DNA of 64,000 nt from Verrucomicrobiota bacterium (GTDB lineage: Bacteria > Verrucomicrobiota > Verrucomicrobiia > CAIQCK01), in contig JACRQF010000004.1 in assembly GCA_016222825.1 (NCBI GenBank), positions 17,203 through 81,202 of the forward strand, given 5' to 3'. The notes beneath the pieces were generated by a model. That model did not search any database. It saw only the letters and a list, made by a program, of their open reading frames with translations, and had not been told where the DNA came from. A program made the translations under genes and the position numbers. Every line of letters begins with the position of its first letter. Position 1 is the first letter of the stretch. Below are positions 44,995-54,498 of this stretch, piece by piece.

Positions 44995-47016
44995 ATGCAA
45001 TTGGAACAGCCCCTCACCCCCGTCTTCTCTCCGTCCGGCGGGGAAAGGGAGAAGTTTCACCCGCTGCCGTGCGGCCCCTTGGACAGTGGCCGCGCTCGCA
45101 ACAGAGGAGAACGATTCCCCCGCCGGTGGAGAGGGCGCAAGAGCGAGAGGCCACGGCGACTGCCGGGATGCGGCTTTGTCTTGTTAACCCTGACAGCGGT
45201 CTTGTCGCTGCAACCCGCCGCCGAAGCGAACGGGCGGACCTTCTTCGTCGCGGCGTCCGGCAACGACGCCGGCGACGGCCTCTCTCGGCAATCGCCGTGG
45301 CGCAGCCTCGACAAGGTCAACGCCGCGACTCTGGAGCCGGGCGACAAGGTGTTCTTCAGGCGTGGCGACACTTGGCGCGGCCAACTGGTCGCGCAGAGCG
45401 GCGAGGAAGGTTCGCCGATCACCTACGCCGCTTACGGCCAGGGAGCCAAACCTCTCTTGCTCGGCTCGATCAGCCACAACAGCCCGCACGATTGGCATCA
45501 CGAAGGTGGCAACATCTGGGCCACCGCGAAGCCGGCGTTCACCGAGTTGGAACCGCTGGGCAACTTCGCCGCGGTGAAATGGAACGTCCATACGGAAGGC
45601 GGCGCCAAAGTGCGGACGACCAAAGCGGACGGCGCGTCTGAGTTGGAATGCACCAGCAGCGGCTCCAAGGGAAACCATATCCAGTTCTATGGCTGCGGCT
45701 TTTCCGTCCGCGAAGGCGATTACTTCGCGCTGGCGTTTCGCGCGCGCTCCACGAAGCCGTTCACTATACGCAGCATCGGCCTCTCGACGCAAGGCGCGCC
45801 ATGGACGAGCTACGGGCGGCGCGCGCCCGCGGGTATCGAAGTCGGCCCGGAATGGACTGACTGCGCCGCGCGGTTCAAGGCGACGAAGACCGCCAGCGAT
45901 GGGCGAATCACGTTCCACCTCGGCGGCGCGCTGCCAGCGGGCGCAACGCTCTGTCTGCAGCCCGTCTCGTGGAAACGGCTTCGCTGCAACGAAGCCGATC
46001 TGCTGTCTGTGGATGTCGGCAACATCATCTTCGACCACGGCAAGTCCGCCGGCGTGAAGAAGTGGAAGCCCGCCGATCTCAAGCAGCAGGGCGACTACTG
46101 GTATGACGGCGCCAACTGGCAGGTGAAGCTCTGCTCGGAGAAGAACCCCGCTGAGTTGCACAAAAGCATCGAGTTGGCGTTGCGCCGGCACAACGTGGAC
46201 CAGGGCGGCGAGAGCTACGTCATCTACGAGAACCTCGCCGTGAGCTGCGGCGCGGCGCACGGCTTCGGCGGCGGCTCCACGCGCGGCATCGTCATCCGCG
46301 ACTGCGACATCTCATGGATCGGCGGCGGCCACCAGTTCACGACGCCACAAGGCAAGCCCGTCCGCTTCGGCAACGGCATAGAGTTCTGGTCGAACGCGCG
46401 CGATTGCCTCGTGGAAGGCTGCCGGCTCTGGGAGATTTACGACGCCGCGCTCACCAACCAGGGCAGCGGCACCAACCAACAGATCAACATCACCTACCGC
46501 GACAACGTCATCTGGAACTCCGAGTATTCGTTCGAGTATTGGAACCGCGGCCCGGCGTCCGTGACGCGCAACATCCGGTTCGAGCACAACACCTGCGTCA
46601 ACGCCGGTTTTGGCTGGGGCCACGCCCAGCGCCCCGACCGCAACGGCCGCCACCTGATGTTCTACACCAACCCTGCGCAAACGTCGGAGTTCTACGTCCG
46701 CGATAACATCTTCTGTAACGCCACCGACAGCGCGCTGCGGATGATGAACGACTGGACTGCCGGCCTGACGATGGACCACAACTGTTGGTTCCAGCGCGGC
46801 GACGTGCTGATGCTCTTCCTGAAAAGCTCCTTTTCGCCAGCCCAGTTCGCCGAGTTCCAGAAGCAGAGCAAACTCGACGCCCATTCCATCGTCGCCGACC
46901 CGAAGTTCGTGAACGCCGACAAACTCGACTTCCGTCTCGCCGACGACAGCCCGGCGCGGAAGCTCGCAACGGACGGCGGTCCCGTCGGCTCGCGGCGGCG
47001 GTTGCAGTGCGACTAA
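44995..47016 (+). CDS. Secreted right-handed parallel beta-helix protein
   Basis: This is a 673-residue reading frame with a probable signal core 'CGFVLLTLTAVLSLQPAAEA' at about residues 60-80. The mature part opens 'RTFFVAASGNDAGDGLSRQS' and 'DKVFFRRGDTWRGQLV', typical of pectate-lyase/parallel-beta-helix (PL/GH-like) proteins. Many short parallel strands follow ('YENLAVSCGAAHGFGGG', 'VIRDCDISWIGGG', 'LVEGCRLWEIYDAALTN', 'RNIRFEHNTCVNAGFGWG'). A middle CBM-like stretch lies at about 195-340. The first roughly 55 codons come from a dispersed LTPALSPSEGE-type repeat, so the native start is uncertain and may lie just before the hydrophobic core. The polysaccharide target is unknown. Confidence 0.78.
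   Translation: MQLEQPLTPVFSPSGGEREKFHPLPCGPLDSGRARNRGERFPRRWRGRKSERPRRLPGCGFVLLTLTAVLSLQPAAEANGRTFFVAASGNDAGDGLSRQSPWRSLDKVNAATLEPGDKVFFRRGDTWRGQLVAQSGEEGSPITYAAYGQGAKPLLLGSISHNSPHDWHHEGGNIWATAKPAFTELEPLGNFAAVKWNVHTEGGAKVRTTKADGASELECTSSGSKGNHIQFYGCGFSVREGDYFALAFRARSTKPFTIRSIGLSTQGAPWTSYGRRAPAGIEVGPEWTDCAARFKATKTASDGRITFHLGGALPAGATLCLQPVSWKRLRCNEADLLSVDVGNIIFDHGKSAGVKKWKPADLKQQGDYWYDGANWQVKLCSEKNPAELHKSIELALRRHNVDQGGESYVIYENLAVSCGAAHGFGGGSTRGIVIRDCDISWIGGGHQFTTPQGKPVRFGNGIEFWSNARDCLVEGCRLWEIYDAALTNQGSGTNQQINITYRDNVIWNSEYSFEYWNRGPASVTRNIRFEHNTCVNAGFGWGHAQRPDRNGRHLMFYTNPAQTSEFYVRDNIFCNATDSALRMMNDWTAGLTMDHNCWFQRGDVLMLFLKSSFSPAQFAEFQKQSKLDAHSIVADPKFVNADKLDFRLADDSPARKLATDGGPVGSRRRLQCD
45004..45170. 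repeat. LTPALSPSEGE-type dispersed repeat captured at the 5' end of the beta-helix gene
   Basis: The stretch translates as 'PLTPVFSPSGGEREKF' and contains CCCCTCACCCCCG plus CTCTCC/GGGAG pairs. This is a recognisable variant of the CCCTCACCCC...GGGAG repeat seen in many environmental genomes, often mistranslated as 'LTPALSPSEGERE'. It is GC-rich and palindromic in part. It lies exactly where a signal peptide's n-region should begin, so it either became in-frame coding sequence or displaced the original start. Confidence 0.6.
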
Positions 47017-47084
47017 AGCGGTTTTGACGCAACGGCGGCCGGCGCGTATGCTGCGCGCCAACAAATCGCCGGAGGCAATAAACC

Positions 47085-49445
47085 ATGCTCACCGCTCTTT
47101 TAGCCGCGTCGCTCTTCTTCCCCATCGTCGAATCCGGCGAACCGCGCGCCACGCTCGCGCCGCCCGTTGCCGACACGCCGCCCGAAGTGCAACGGGCCAC
47201 AGCAGAATTCCAGCGCGTGCTGAAGAAGATGACCGGCGCGAGTCTGCCGACTGGCGAATCCGCCACCGGACCGCGTATTCACATCGGTCGTGATGCGTTT
47301 GTCGAGAAGGCGACCCTGAAGCTCGACTCGCTCGACGAGGACGGCTTCGTCATCCAGACCGTTGGCGACCGCGATCTCGTGCTTGCGGGGCGCAAGCCGC
47401 ACGGGACGGAGTTCGCCGTTTATCGTTTCCTCCAGAAGCACGCAGGCGTGCGTTGGTATTTCCCGACCGAACTCGGCGAAGTCGTGCCGGGCCGCACGAG
47501 CTTCGGCGTCGGTCGGCTTGCCGAGCGGCACGAGCCTTCGTTCAAGTCGCGGCAGTGGAGTTCCGCCGCACCGTTCGACAGGGGTGAGTGGGAGCGCCAC
47601 AACCTCTGCCGGCCACGCTACAGCTTTCACCACAACCTGCTGAACGTCTTTGTCGCGTCGAAGCTCTACGACAAACACCCGGAGTGGTTCCCGGAGATCA
47701 AGGGCCAGCGCAAACGGCCTGCCAGCGACAATGACCATCACTGGCAGCCCTGCCTCGCCAATCCCGAAGTCGCCCGCTACGCCGCCGAAGCCGCGCGCGA
47801 ATACTTCGACGCGCATCCCGAAGCCACCAGCTTCTCGCTCGGCATGAACGACACCGCCGCGTCCGGCTTCTGCGAGTGTGCCGCTTGCCGCGCGCTCGAT
47901 CCGACCGACCCGGCGCAGCAAAAGACGCCGCGCGGGATGCCGAACTACTCGAACCGTTTCTACACCTTCATGAGCCGCGTCGCGGAGGAACTGGCCAAGA
48001 CGCATCCTGACAAGTTCATCGGCTGCCTCGCCTACCACGTCACCGAGCCGCCGCCAACCTTCGCCGTTCACCGGCGCGTCATTCCTTACCTCACCGCCGG
48101 CCGCGCCAACTGGACCGACCCCGCCATCCGTGCCGGCGACCAGAAGCTCATCCGCGGCTGGTGCACGCAAGCGCCGGTCGTCGGCATCTACGATTACTAC
48201 TACGGCTCCGGCTTCATCTCGCCGCGCATCTTCGCCGGGCTGACAGAGGCAAGCCTGAAGTTCGCCCATCGCGCTGGCGTGCGCGGCTTCTACGCGGAGA
48301 TTTACTCGACGTGGTCGCTCGACGGGCCGAAGGCGTGGGTCGCCTCGCAACTGCTCTGGAACGTGAACCAGGGCGCCACCAAGCTCGTGGACGATTTCTG
48401 CCGCGGCCTCTTCGGCAAGGCCAGCGCGCCGATGCGCGACTATTTCCGTTTTCTCGAACAACGATGGATGAAACGCCCGTCCGGCTCGACCGTAATGTGG
48501 GCCGGCTTCTTCGATGCAAAACAGCTCGACCTCTGGACCGTCGACGTGTGCGCCAAGGCCCGCGCCTTGCTGGCGAAAGCCGAGCAAGCTGCCGCGAATG
48601 ACAACGAAACCGTCCGCGCTCGCATCCGGCTCTACAGCGACGGCTTCCGCCAGACCGAGCTGTGGTCCGCGCTTTATCACGCCGAGAAGACGATGAACTC
48701 GCCCGCGGGCTTGCAGCGTTACCTCGAAGCCGCTCGCTCGCTCGCCGCGCTCAATCAAGATGTCATCAAGCCGAACCCACTCCACCGCGCCTCGATTCCG
48801 TTCGAGGAGCGCTCGCGCAACGCGCCCGGCACGCGCGTTGGTTCCGCGCTGCTGATGCTCGCGGACCAGCCGGGAGCCGAGCCGATTCTGAAGCAATGGG
48901 CAACGCAAACGGGCAACCCGGACGCTGCTACCGCCGCGCGCGCCGCGCTGCTATTGCGCGCCAACCCCGAGCTTGGCAAGGAACTGCTGGCGAATCCCGG
49001 TTTCGAGCCGGACGGTCCGCGCTGGGGCACGTGGGTTCGGCCCGACACGGCAGGCAAGATCGCTTTCTCGGCTGAGACTGCGCAGTCAGGCAAAGCCGGC
49101 GCGGTCATTCGCTCAGCCGCCGCGGCGTGCGTAATGCAAACGCTGGCCGCCAAACCAGGCGAGATGTATCTGGCGACCGTCTGCGCTCGTGGCCGCGCCG
49201 GTGCGAAAGGCAACGCTTCTCTCGTCATCAAGTTCAAAGACGCTGCCGGCAAGTGGCTGCCGGACAGCGCGGCCTGCTCCACGATGGTGCCCGCCGCTGC
49301 CGCGACCGATTGGACGCGGCTTGCCGTCGTCGCGCGCGTGCCGAAGAACGCCGCGTCACTTGTTTGGATGGCCTCCGCCAACGACCAAGGCGACGACGAC
49401 GCTATCTTGTTCGACGCCGCGAGCCTGAAACGCGTGCCGCAATAA
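47085..49445 (+). CDS. Secreted DUF4838 protein with C-terminal carbohydrate-binding-like domain
   Basis: This encodes 786 residues with GGAGG 9 bases before ATG. A short leader ('LTALLAASLFFPI') precedes an alpha-glucuronidase-N-like domain ('IHIGRDAFVEKATL', 'EFAVYRFLQKHAGVRWYFP'). The DUF4838 domain follows (about 200-520), including 'FSLGMNDTAASGFCECAAC', 'YSNRFYTFMSRVAEEL' and 'LIRGWCTQAPVVGIYDYYYGS'. Residues of about 640-786 look like a CBM4/9-type beta-sandwich ('LLANPGFEPDGPRWGTW'). DUF4838 proteins are frequent in verrucomicrobial glycan loci and are thought to be glycosidases, but no activity is established. Context suggests uronic-acid or similar side-chain processing. Confidence 0.87.
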   Translation: MLTALLAASLFFPIVESGEPRATLAPPVADTPPEVQRATAEFQRVLKKMTGASLPTGESATGPRIHIGRDAFVEKATLKLDSLDEDGFVIQTVGDRDLVLAGRKPHGTEFAVYRFLQKHAGVRWYFPTELGEVVPGRTSFGVGRLAERHEPSFKSRQWSSAAPFDRGEWERHNLCRPRYSFHHNLLNVFVASKLYDKHPEWFPEIKGQRKRPASDNDHHWQPCLANPEVARYAAEAAREYFDAHPEATSFSLGMNDTAASGFCECAACRALDPTDPAQQKTPRGMPNYSNRFYTFMSRVAEELAKTHPDKFIGCLAYHVTEPPPTFAVHRRVIPYLTAGRANWTDPAIRAGDQKLIRGWCTQAPVVGIYDYYYGSGFISPRIFAGLTEASLKFAHRAGVRGFYAEIYSTWSLDGPKAWVASQLLWNVNQGATKLVDDFCRGLFGKASAPMRDYFRFLEQRWMKRPSGSTVMWAGFFDAKQLDLWTVDVCAKARALLAKAEQAAANDNETVRARIRLYSDGFRQTELWSALYHAEKTMNSPAGLQRYLEAARSLAALNQDVIKPNPLHRASIPFEERSRNAPGTRVGSALLMLADQPGAEPILKQWATQTGNPDAATAARAALLLRANPELGKELLANPGFEPDGPRWGTWVRPDTAGKIAFSAETAQSGKAGAVIRSAAAACVMQTLAAKPGEMYLATVCARGRAGAKGNASLVIKFKDAAGKWLPDSAACSTMVPAAAATDWTRLAVVARVPKNAASLVWMASANDQGDDDAILFDAASLKRVPQ

Positions 49446-49544
49446 CCAGTTGGCTTTTGTTTTCACGTCAGCCGAGGCGGAGGTCGGCAGAGGCCGGACT
49501 TGCGGGCGGCGTCCTCGGCGCGGTAAAAGAGGCTCCACATCGCC

Positions 49545-52259
49545 ATGATTTCTTCCAAGTCGAGACACGGGTTCCTCATTTTCCTCTGTTGTGTCACCTC
49601 ATGCGTCGCAGCCGTTTGCGCAGCAGCAGAGCAGTGGCGCGCGGCGGTGTGGACGGAGCCGGAATTGCAGTCGCAGGCCGCCGCTGACCCGGTCGCGATC
49701 CGTGAGGCGCTTGCCGGAGCGGGGTTCGATGTCGTCACGCTCAGCACGGCAGAACTCATCAAGCCTGGGAAACTCGGCGCCGCAAAACCGCGCTTCCTCG
49801 TGCTGCCTTACGGCGGCTCTTACCCGGCGGCAGGCCATGAAGCGCTCGACCGCTACCTGCGCGCGGGCGGCGGATACATCGCTTTCGGCGGCGAACGGTT
49901 CCGGGACTTGCTCTTCCCTGTCAACAATCACTGGCTGCCGCTCAATGCGTGTGCGGGCGCGCCGGTTTCGTCCTATGCGCGTCTGGCGCTGGATGCGGCC
50001 AATCACGGCGAGGGAGGGCCGCTGACTGTCGCAGGCGACGGCACCGCATCGTCGCCGTTTCGCTGCGAAACTGCCGACCTCAAGAGCTACCAGTATGCGG
50101 GATTGAAAGTCGGCTCGCTCCCAGAGCGCGGCGCGGTGATTGTGTTCGAGGCGCGCGGCGATGCGGCGACACCGTTCCTGTGTCTTGAGCTTCAGGAAAA
50201 GGATGGCTCGCGCTGGAAGCACATCATCCCGCTCTCGACCGACTGGCGCGAATACCGGCTGCACACGGCGAGCTTTGTCTCCTACGCCACACCGAAACGC
50301 GCGGCCGATTGGTTCCGGCCGGCAGACGCAAAAGCCCTGTGGTTCGGCCTGTTCAAACAGCTCGGCGGCAGCGGCCCGCACCGGTTTGAGTTGCGCAACC
50401 TGAAAGTCTGCGAAGCCAGCGTGCCGTCGGAGGATGCCGTCAAGGCGGGCGTGGCGCTCGACGGGCGCGAACTGACTGCCCGGTTTCTCGGAAAACTGCT
50501 CCCGCCGCCGTCGTCGAAGGAATGGCCGGACCATTTCCGCGATGGCGCGCCGTTCACCGCGGCTTCGATGAAGTGCGTGAGTTGTCATCCACTGACGGCC
50601 GGCATCAAATACATGCCGGGCAATCTCAAGGGCTGCCTCCTGCTCCACACGCCGCCCGCTTCGCGTGACCCTGCGAAGAAGCCTGTGCTGCTGTTCCCGG
50701 AAGCCGCGTCGCCAACGCGGTTCGTGCCGCTGCTCGAAGCCCGCGACGCCAAACGCAACGCGCTCGGCCCGGCCGCCGGACTGGTGGTCCATCGCGCGGG
50801 GCGTTACGCGGGCAGCATCTGGGCGGTGTTCGGCTTCGACAAGGTGGACCTCACGGCAGACAAGCAGAAGGCGCTGCGCGAACTTTTCCTGCGCGTCGCG
50901 CGCTACCTGGCGGAGAAGGTCATCGTTGATGCCGCGCCTCCAGCGTTCGCGATTCGGGACGGTCGCGCTGAGATCGCGTTCACGCAACCGTTGCGCGACC
51001 GTTCGCCGGACGCGGTCACCGTCAAACTCACGCACGTCCTGATGCAGACGAATGCCGCGCCTGTGAAGCTGGCGACGACGGCGAAACTGCCGCCATCCGG
51101 GACCAATACTGTGGCTTGGCATACGGCGCCGCTGGACAGCTTCAACTGGCGCGCGTTTCGTGCGCAGACAGACGTCGCCACGGAACGCGGCACGCTCGAC
51201 CGCGTGACTTTCAGCGTGGACGCGCGCCGGGCGATGCGCGACCTCTGCGACCGCTTCGTGATCCAGGGCCGCGAGAGCGGCAAGTTCAGCGGCGTCGCGT
51301 TCATTGACCATCGCGGCGTGCGGGCGTTGCTGGCGGCTTGCGAAATCTTCGGCGACCGGCGCTACCTCGACACCGCGCTGGCGTGGGGGCGCGCGATGGT
51401 CGCGGAACAACGGCAGGACGGCGGCTACCGGATGGGTTACGGCATCACGTCGCGCGGCGAGGAATGTTACGTCGCCGACGGCGGCGAGATCGCGCTTGGC
51501 GTGGCGCGGCTGGCGGCCTACGCGGAGGGCGCGGACCGGCAACGGTTCATGGACAGCCTGCGCGCCTACATGGGCTACCGCGACAGTTTTCGCTGTGAAG
51601 GCGGCGGCATCGGCGTCGGCTGGTGCCTGAACGACTACGGCAAACGGCCCGTCGTGCCGCTGAAAGTGCCGGTGAAGGTCTTTGCGCCGGAGATAAATAC
51701 CTACACCATCGGCTGCACGCTCGGCGCGGCTTATGTGTGGGCAACGCTGACTGGCCGGCCCGAGGACGCGCTGGCCGCGCGCAAGGATGCGGATTGGCTC
51801 ATGGCGCGGACGGAGAAGATGCTGGCGGGCGCGTTCGCCGAGAGCTACGTGCTGGCCCACACGCTGGAGCGCGACGCGGCGCAGCGGCAGCGTTACGAAG
51901 AATTCCTGCGCAAGCATTTCATCGAACCAATGGCGGCCAACGGCACCGCGTGGTGGCTCGGCGGAGGCGGCCGCACGTCGCTGAACCTCCACGCGCTGAG
52001 TTATTGTCAGCATCGGCTCGGGAACGATCCGCGGTTGCTCGCGCAAATGGCGCGCGCGACTTGCGCAATGTTCGCCAAGGAATCGCCGACATCCATCTAC
52101 CGGCTGCTCGACAAGCCGAAGCTGAATCACGACGAGTGGATCTACCTCTGCTTCGGCGGCCTCAGCTTGGCCGATGTCATCGAGCCGATGAGCACGCTCA
52201 AGCGGTTGGAAGACGCTCGCGCACTCCAACGCGCAACGAAGTCACCGGCCAATGAATAG
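49545..52259 (+). CDS. Large secreted carbohydrate-active-like protein: GATase1-like plus alpha/alpha-toroid domains, with one CxxCH motif
   Basis: This encodes 904 residues with a leader 'FLIFLCCVTSCVAAVCAAAE'. Residues of about 30-130 form a glutamine-amidotransferase-like/trehalose-utilisation-like domain ('LVLPYGGSYPAAGHEALDR', 'GGGYIAFGGERF'). Residues of about 130-300 are a carbohydrate-binding-like sandwich. Residues of about 600-880 form an alpha/alpha toroid as in six-hairpin glycosidases ('RALLAACEIFGDRRYLDTAL', 'QRQDGGYRMGYGI', 'AAYVWATLTGRPEDALAARK'). At residues 344-348 the sequence reads C-V-S-C-H, a c-type haem consensus, in 'MKCVSCHPLT'. The family is not recognised as a whole. 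Secreted glycan processing is the most likely role, and haem binding is unproven. Confidence 0.7.
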   Translation: MISSKSRHGFLIFLCCVTSCVAAVCAAAEQWRAAVWTEPELQSQAAADPVAIREALAGAGFDVVTLSTAELIKPGKLGAAKPRFLVLPYGGSYPAAGHEALDRYLRAGGGYIAFGGERFRDLLFPVNNHWLPLNACAGAPVSSYARLALDAANHGEGGPLTVAGDGTASSPFRCETADLKSYQYAGLKVGSLPERGAVIVFEARGDAATPFLCLELQEKDGSRWKHIIPLSTDWREYRLHTASFVSYATPKRAADWFRPADAKALWFGLFKQLGGSGPHRFELRNLKVCEASVPSEDAVKAGVALDGRELTARFLGKLLPPPSSKEWPDHFRDGAPFTAASMKCVSCHPLTAGIKYMPGNLKGCLLLHTPPASRDPAKKPVLLFPEAASPTRFVPLLEARDAKRNALGPAAGLVVHRAGRYAGSIWAVFGFDKVDLTADKQKALRELFLRVARYLAEKVIVDAAPPAFAIRDGRAEIAFTQPLRDRSPDAVTVKLTHVLMQTNAAPVKLATTAKLPPSGTNTVAWHTAPLDSFNWRAFRAQTDVATERGTLDRVTFSVDARRAMRDLCDRFVIQGRESGKFSGVAFIDHRGVRALLAACEIFGDRRYLDTALAWGRAMVAEQRQDGGYRMGYGITSRGEECYVADGGEIALGVARLAAYAEGADRQRFMDSLRAYMGYRDSFRCEGGGIGVGWCLNDYGKRPVVPLKVPVKVFAPEINTYTIGCTLGAAYVWATLTGRPEDALAARKDADWLMARTEKMLAGAFAESYVLAHTLERDAAQRQRYEEFLRKHFIEPMAANGTAWWLGGGGRTSLNLHALSYCQHRLGNDPRLLAQMARATCAMFAKESPTSIYRLLDKPKLNHDEWIYLCFGGLSLADVIEPMSTLKRLEDARALQRATKSPANE

Positions 52260-52327
52260 AAGATGAAAGCGCAGTCGAAACGAAAATGAAGAATTCCATC
52301 CTCAACGAACGAGCGAAGAGGTTTGCC

Positions 52328-53215
52328 ATGCGAGCAGCCCGCCTGGGCGCGTATGCTGGCGCGAGTATCTTGCTGCCGTGTCTCTTGCTCGCCGCTGAGC
52401 CGCTCACGCTCAAGCTCTGGCCCGAAGGCGCGCCGGGCAAGCTGGCTCCCGTTTCCGAGGCGACGCGAAAGCTCATCGCCTCTTACGGCACGAATCCCAA
52501 CCGCATCACCAACGTCACCGACCCGGAGATCACGATCTACCGTCCGGAGAAACCCAACGGAGCCTCCGTCGTCGTCGCGCCGGGCGGCGGCTTCATGTTC
52601 CTTTCCTACGCCCACGAAGGCACGCAGGTCTGCGAATGGCTGAACTCCATCGGCGTCACCGCCGCACTCCTCAAGTATCGCACGCCAACGCGCGACGAAA
52701 CGCCCGTCTATGAAAAGCCCGTGCAGGACGCCCAGCGCGCCATCGGCATCGTGCGGCACCACGCCGCGGAATGGGGCCTCGATCCCCGCCGCGTCGGTCT
52801 GCTCGGTTTCTCGGCGGGCGGGAACCTGCTCGGCCATTTCGCCTGCGATCGCGGGCCGCGCAGCTATCCGCAACGGGCCGATCTCGACGACCCGCGCGGG
52901 CCGGACTTCGGCGTGATGATCTACGGCGGGGCGTTTCTGGACAAGACCGACAAGACCCGCTTCATGGACGGTTTCAGCGTGCCGAAGGACGCGCCGCCGA
53001 TGTTCTTCCTCGTCGCGCATGACGACAAGACCAACCCCATCGAAGCCGCAATGCTCTATCTGGAATACAAGAAGCTCAATCTCCCCGCCGAACTCCACAT
53101 CTACACCAAGGGCGGCCACGGCTTCGGCATGCGCAAAGACAAGCATCCCATCAACGACTGGCCCGCCCGCTGCGCCGAGTGGATGAGGAGCATGGGCTTT
53201 CTCGGGAAGAAGTAG
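52328..53215 (+). CDS. Secreted alpha/beta-hydrolase (acetylxylan-esterase-like)
   Basis: This encodes 295 residues from ATG 52328, which has AGAGG 6 bases upstream; ATG 52286 would add 14 residues. The leader is 'YAGASILLPCLLLAA'. The oxyanion segment is 'VVVAPGGGFMFLSY', the nucleophile elbow 'LLGFSAGGNLLGHFA', the acid-side segment 'FLVAHDDKTNPIEA' and the catalytic His in 'TKGGHGFGMRKD'. This is the esterase/lipase subfamily commonly fused or linked to xylan and other polysaccharide deacetylation. It lies 68 bases after the toroid gene and ends the plus-strand block before the desaturase. Confidence 0.87.
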   Translation: MRAARLGAYAGASILLPCLLLAAEPLTLKLWPEGAPGKLAPVSEATRKLIASYGTNPNRITNVTDPEITIYRPEKPNGASVVVAPGGGFMFLSYAHEGTQVCEWLNSIGVTAALLKYRTPTRDETPVYEKPVQDAQRAIGIVRHHAAEWGLDPRRVGLLGFSAGGNLLGHFACDRGPRSYPQRADLDDPRGPDFGVMIYGGAFLDKTDKTRFMDGFSVPKDAPPMFFLVAHDDKTNPIEAAMLYLEYKKLNLPAELHIYTKGGHGFGMRKDKHPINDWPARCAEWMRSMGFLGKK

Positions 53216-53274
53216 AACGGAATAATCAGAGAATCGCCGTTCACACCTCTCGCTTCATCCCTCTGACTTTCCCA

Positions 53275-54327
53275 TCAGCACGGCTTAGCGAGTCTCTGTT
53301 GTCTCCGAAGCGCGCGGAGATGGCCAAAACCGACCAGCTTCTGGCGTTGTTCGTCCCAGAGGCGGTAGGTGAGCGACTTGAAGCTGGCGAACAGCGTCAG
53401 GGGCTTGACGGTCTGGAACAACGGCACGGCCTTGTAGCACTTCTCCAAGTGGTAATTGGGAATCTTCGGGTCCAGATGGTGGATGTGGTGAAGCCCGATG
53501 TTGCCGGTGAACCATTGCAGGACCTTGGGCAGCTTGTAGAACGAACTACCTTGCAGCGCCGCCTGTGTGAAATCCCATTCGCCACGGCGCGCCCAGTAAA
53601 CACCCTCGAACTGATGCTGCACGTAGAACAACCACACCCCGGCCGAGCCGGCGAGCGATGTCAGAACCAACTGGATCAGCAAGTATTCCTTCAAGCCGAG
53701 CACGCTGCTCAGCACGCTGGCAACGCCCAGGATCGCCAGGTTGGTCCAATACACGGAGTGGCGTTCCCGCCTCGCAGCGTTGGGTGAGGCAAACCGGTAG
53801 AGGACCAGAAACAAGAACAGCGGCGAGAGCACGAACAGCACCACCGGGTTGCGGGTTAGCCGATACGCGAACCGCTTCCAGCGAGACGCCTCCAGATACT
53901 CCTGCACCGTCAACGTCCAGACATCTCCCATGCCGCGGCCGTCGAGATTGCCCGCGTGGCCGTGGTGGATGGCGTGTTGCCACCGCCAGTGATAGAACGG
54001 CGTAAACACCAACACGCCGGTGATGAACCCCAGAGCATCCATCGCCTTTCGGGATTTGAGAAACGAGCCATGACAGCAGTCATGGAAGATGATGAACACC
54101 CGCACCAGAAACCCAGCCGCCAACACCATCAGCAGCGCGGTGATCCAATAAGACACCGCCAGGCTGCGGTAGATCAGATACCAGAGGACCGCATACGGAA
54201 CGAGCGTGTCAACCAATTGCCAGACACTGCGCCACGCATCGGGCACTTGGAATCTGGCCGCTATTTCTTTCCACCTTGGCGTGACCTTCGCCTCCCCGCC
54301 TTCTACCAACCCAACATCCACTCTCAT
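53275..54327 (-). CDS. Membrane fatty acid desaturase
   Basis: This is a 350-residue integral-membrane, di-iron acyl-lipid or acyl-CoA desaturase that inserts double bonds into fatty acyl chains. All three histidine boxes are visible: 'HDCCH' (82-86), 'HAIHH' (about 118-122) and 'HHIHH' near residue 280. They are separated by two hydrophobic hairpins ('WYLIYRSLAVSYWITALLMVLAAGF' region and 'LVLFVLSPLFLFLVLY'-like stretch). ATG 54327 follows a GAAGAAG purine run. It is unrelated to the glycan genes around it, and no regulator is adjacent. Confidence 0.9.
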   Translation of the reverse strand: MRVDVGLVEGGEAKVTPRWKEIAARFQVPDAWRSVWQLVDTLVPYAVLWYLIYRSLAVSYWITALLMVLAAGFLVRVFIIFHDCCHGSFLKSRKAMDALGFITGVLVFTPFYHWRWQHAIHHGHAGNLDGRGMGDVWTLTVQEYLEASRWKRFAYRLTRNPVVLFVLSPLFLFLVLYRFASPNAARRERHSVYWTNLAILGVASVLSSVLGLKEYLLIQLVLTSLAGSAGVWLFYVQHQFEGVYWARRGEWDFTQAALQGSSFYKLPKVLQWFTGNIGLHHIHHLDPKIPNYHLEKCYKAVPLFQTVKPLTLFASFKSLTYRLWDEQRQKLVGFGHLRALRRQQRLAKPC

Positions 54328-54498
54328 GACTAACTTCTTCTTTCTGCAACAGCACCGCAAAACACACGGCCGAATCTTCGCTGGTCGCCGTTTGAGAAAA
54401 CATACAGTGGGTTGGCGAAAGCGCTAACGGAAAGACGCGCTGCGCCCGCAGCCGAACGTTCTTGGTCGCGCTGATCTCCGGCTCGCGAACTTCCGTCT

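Noticed and set aside
49599..52229. 876-codon open frame on the minus strand
   Set aside because: It mirrors the 49545 gene, which has a leader and domain motifs; the reverse frame has none.
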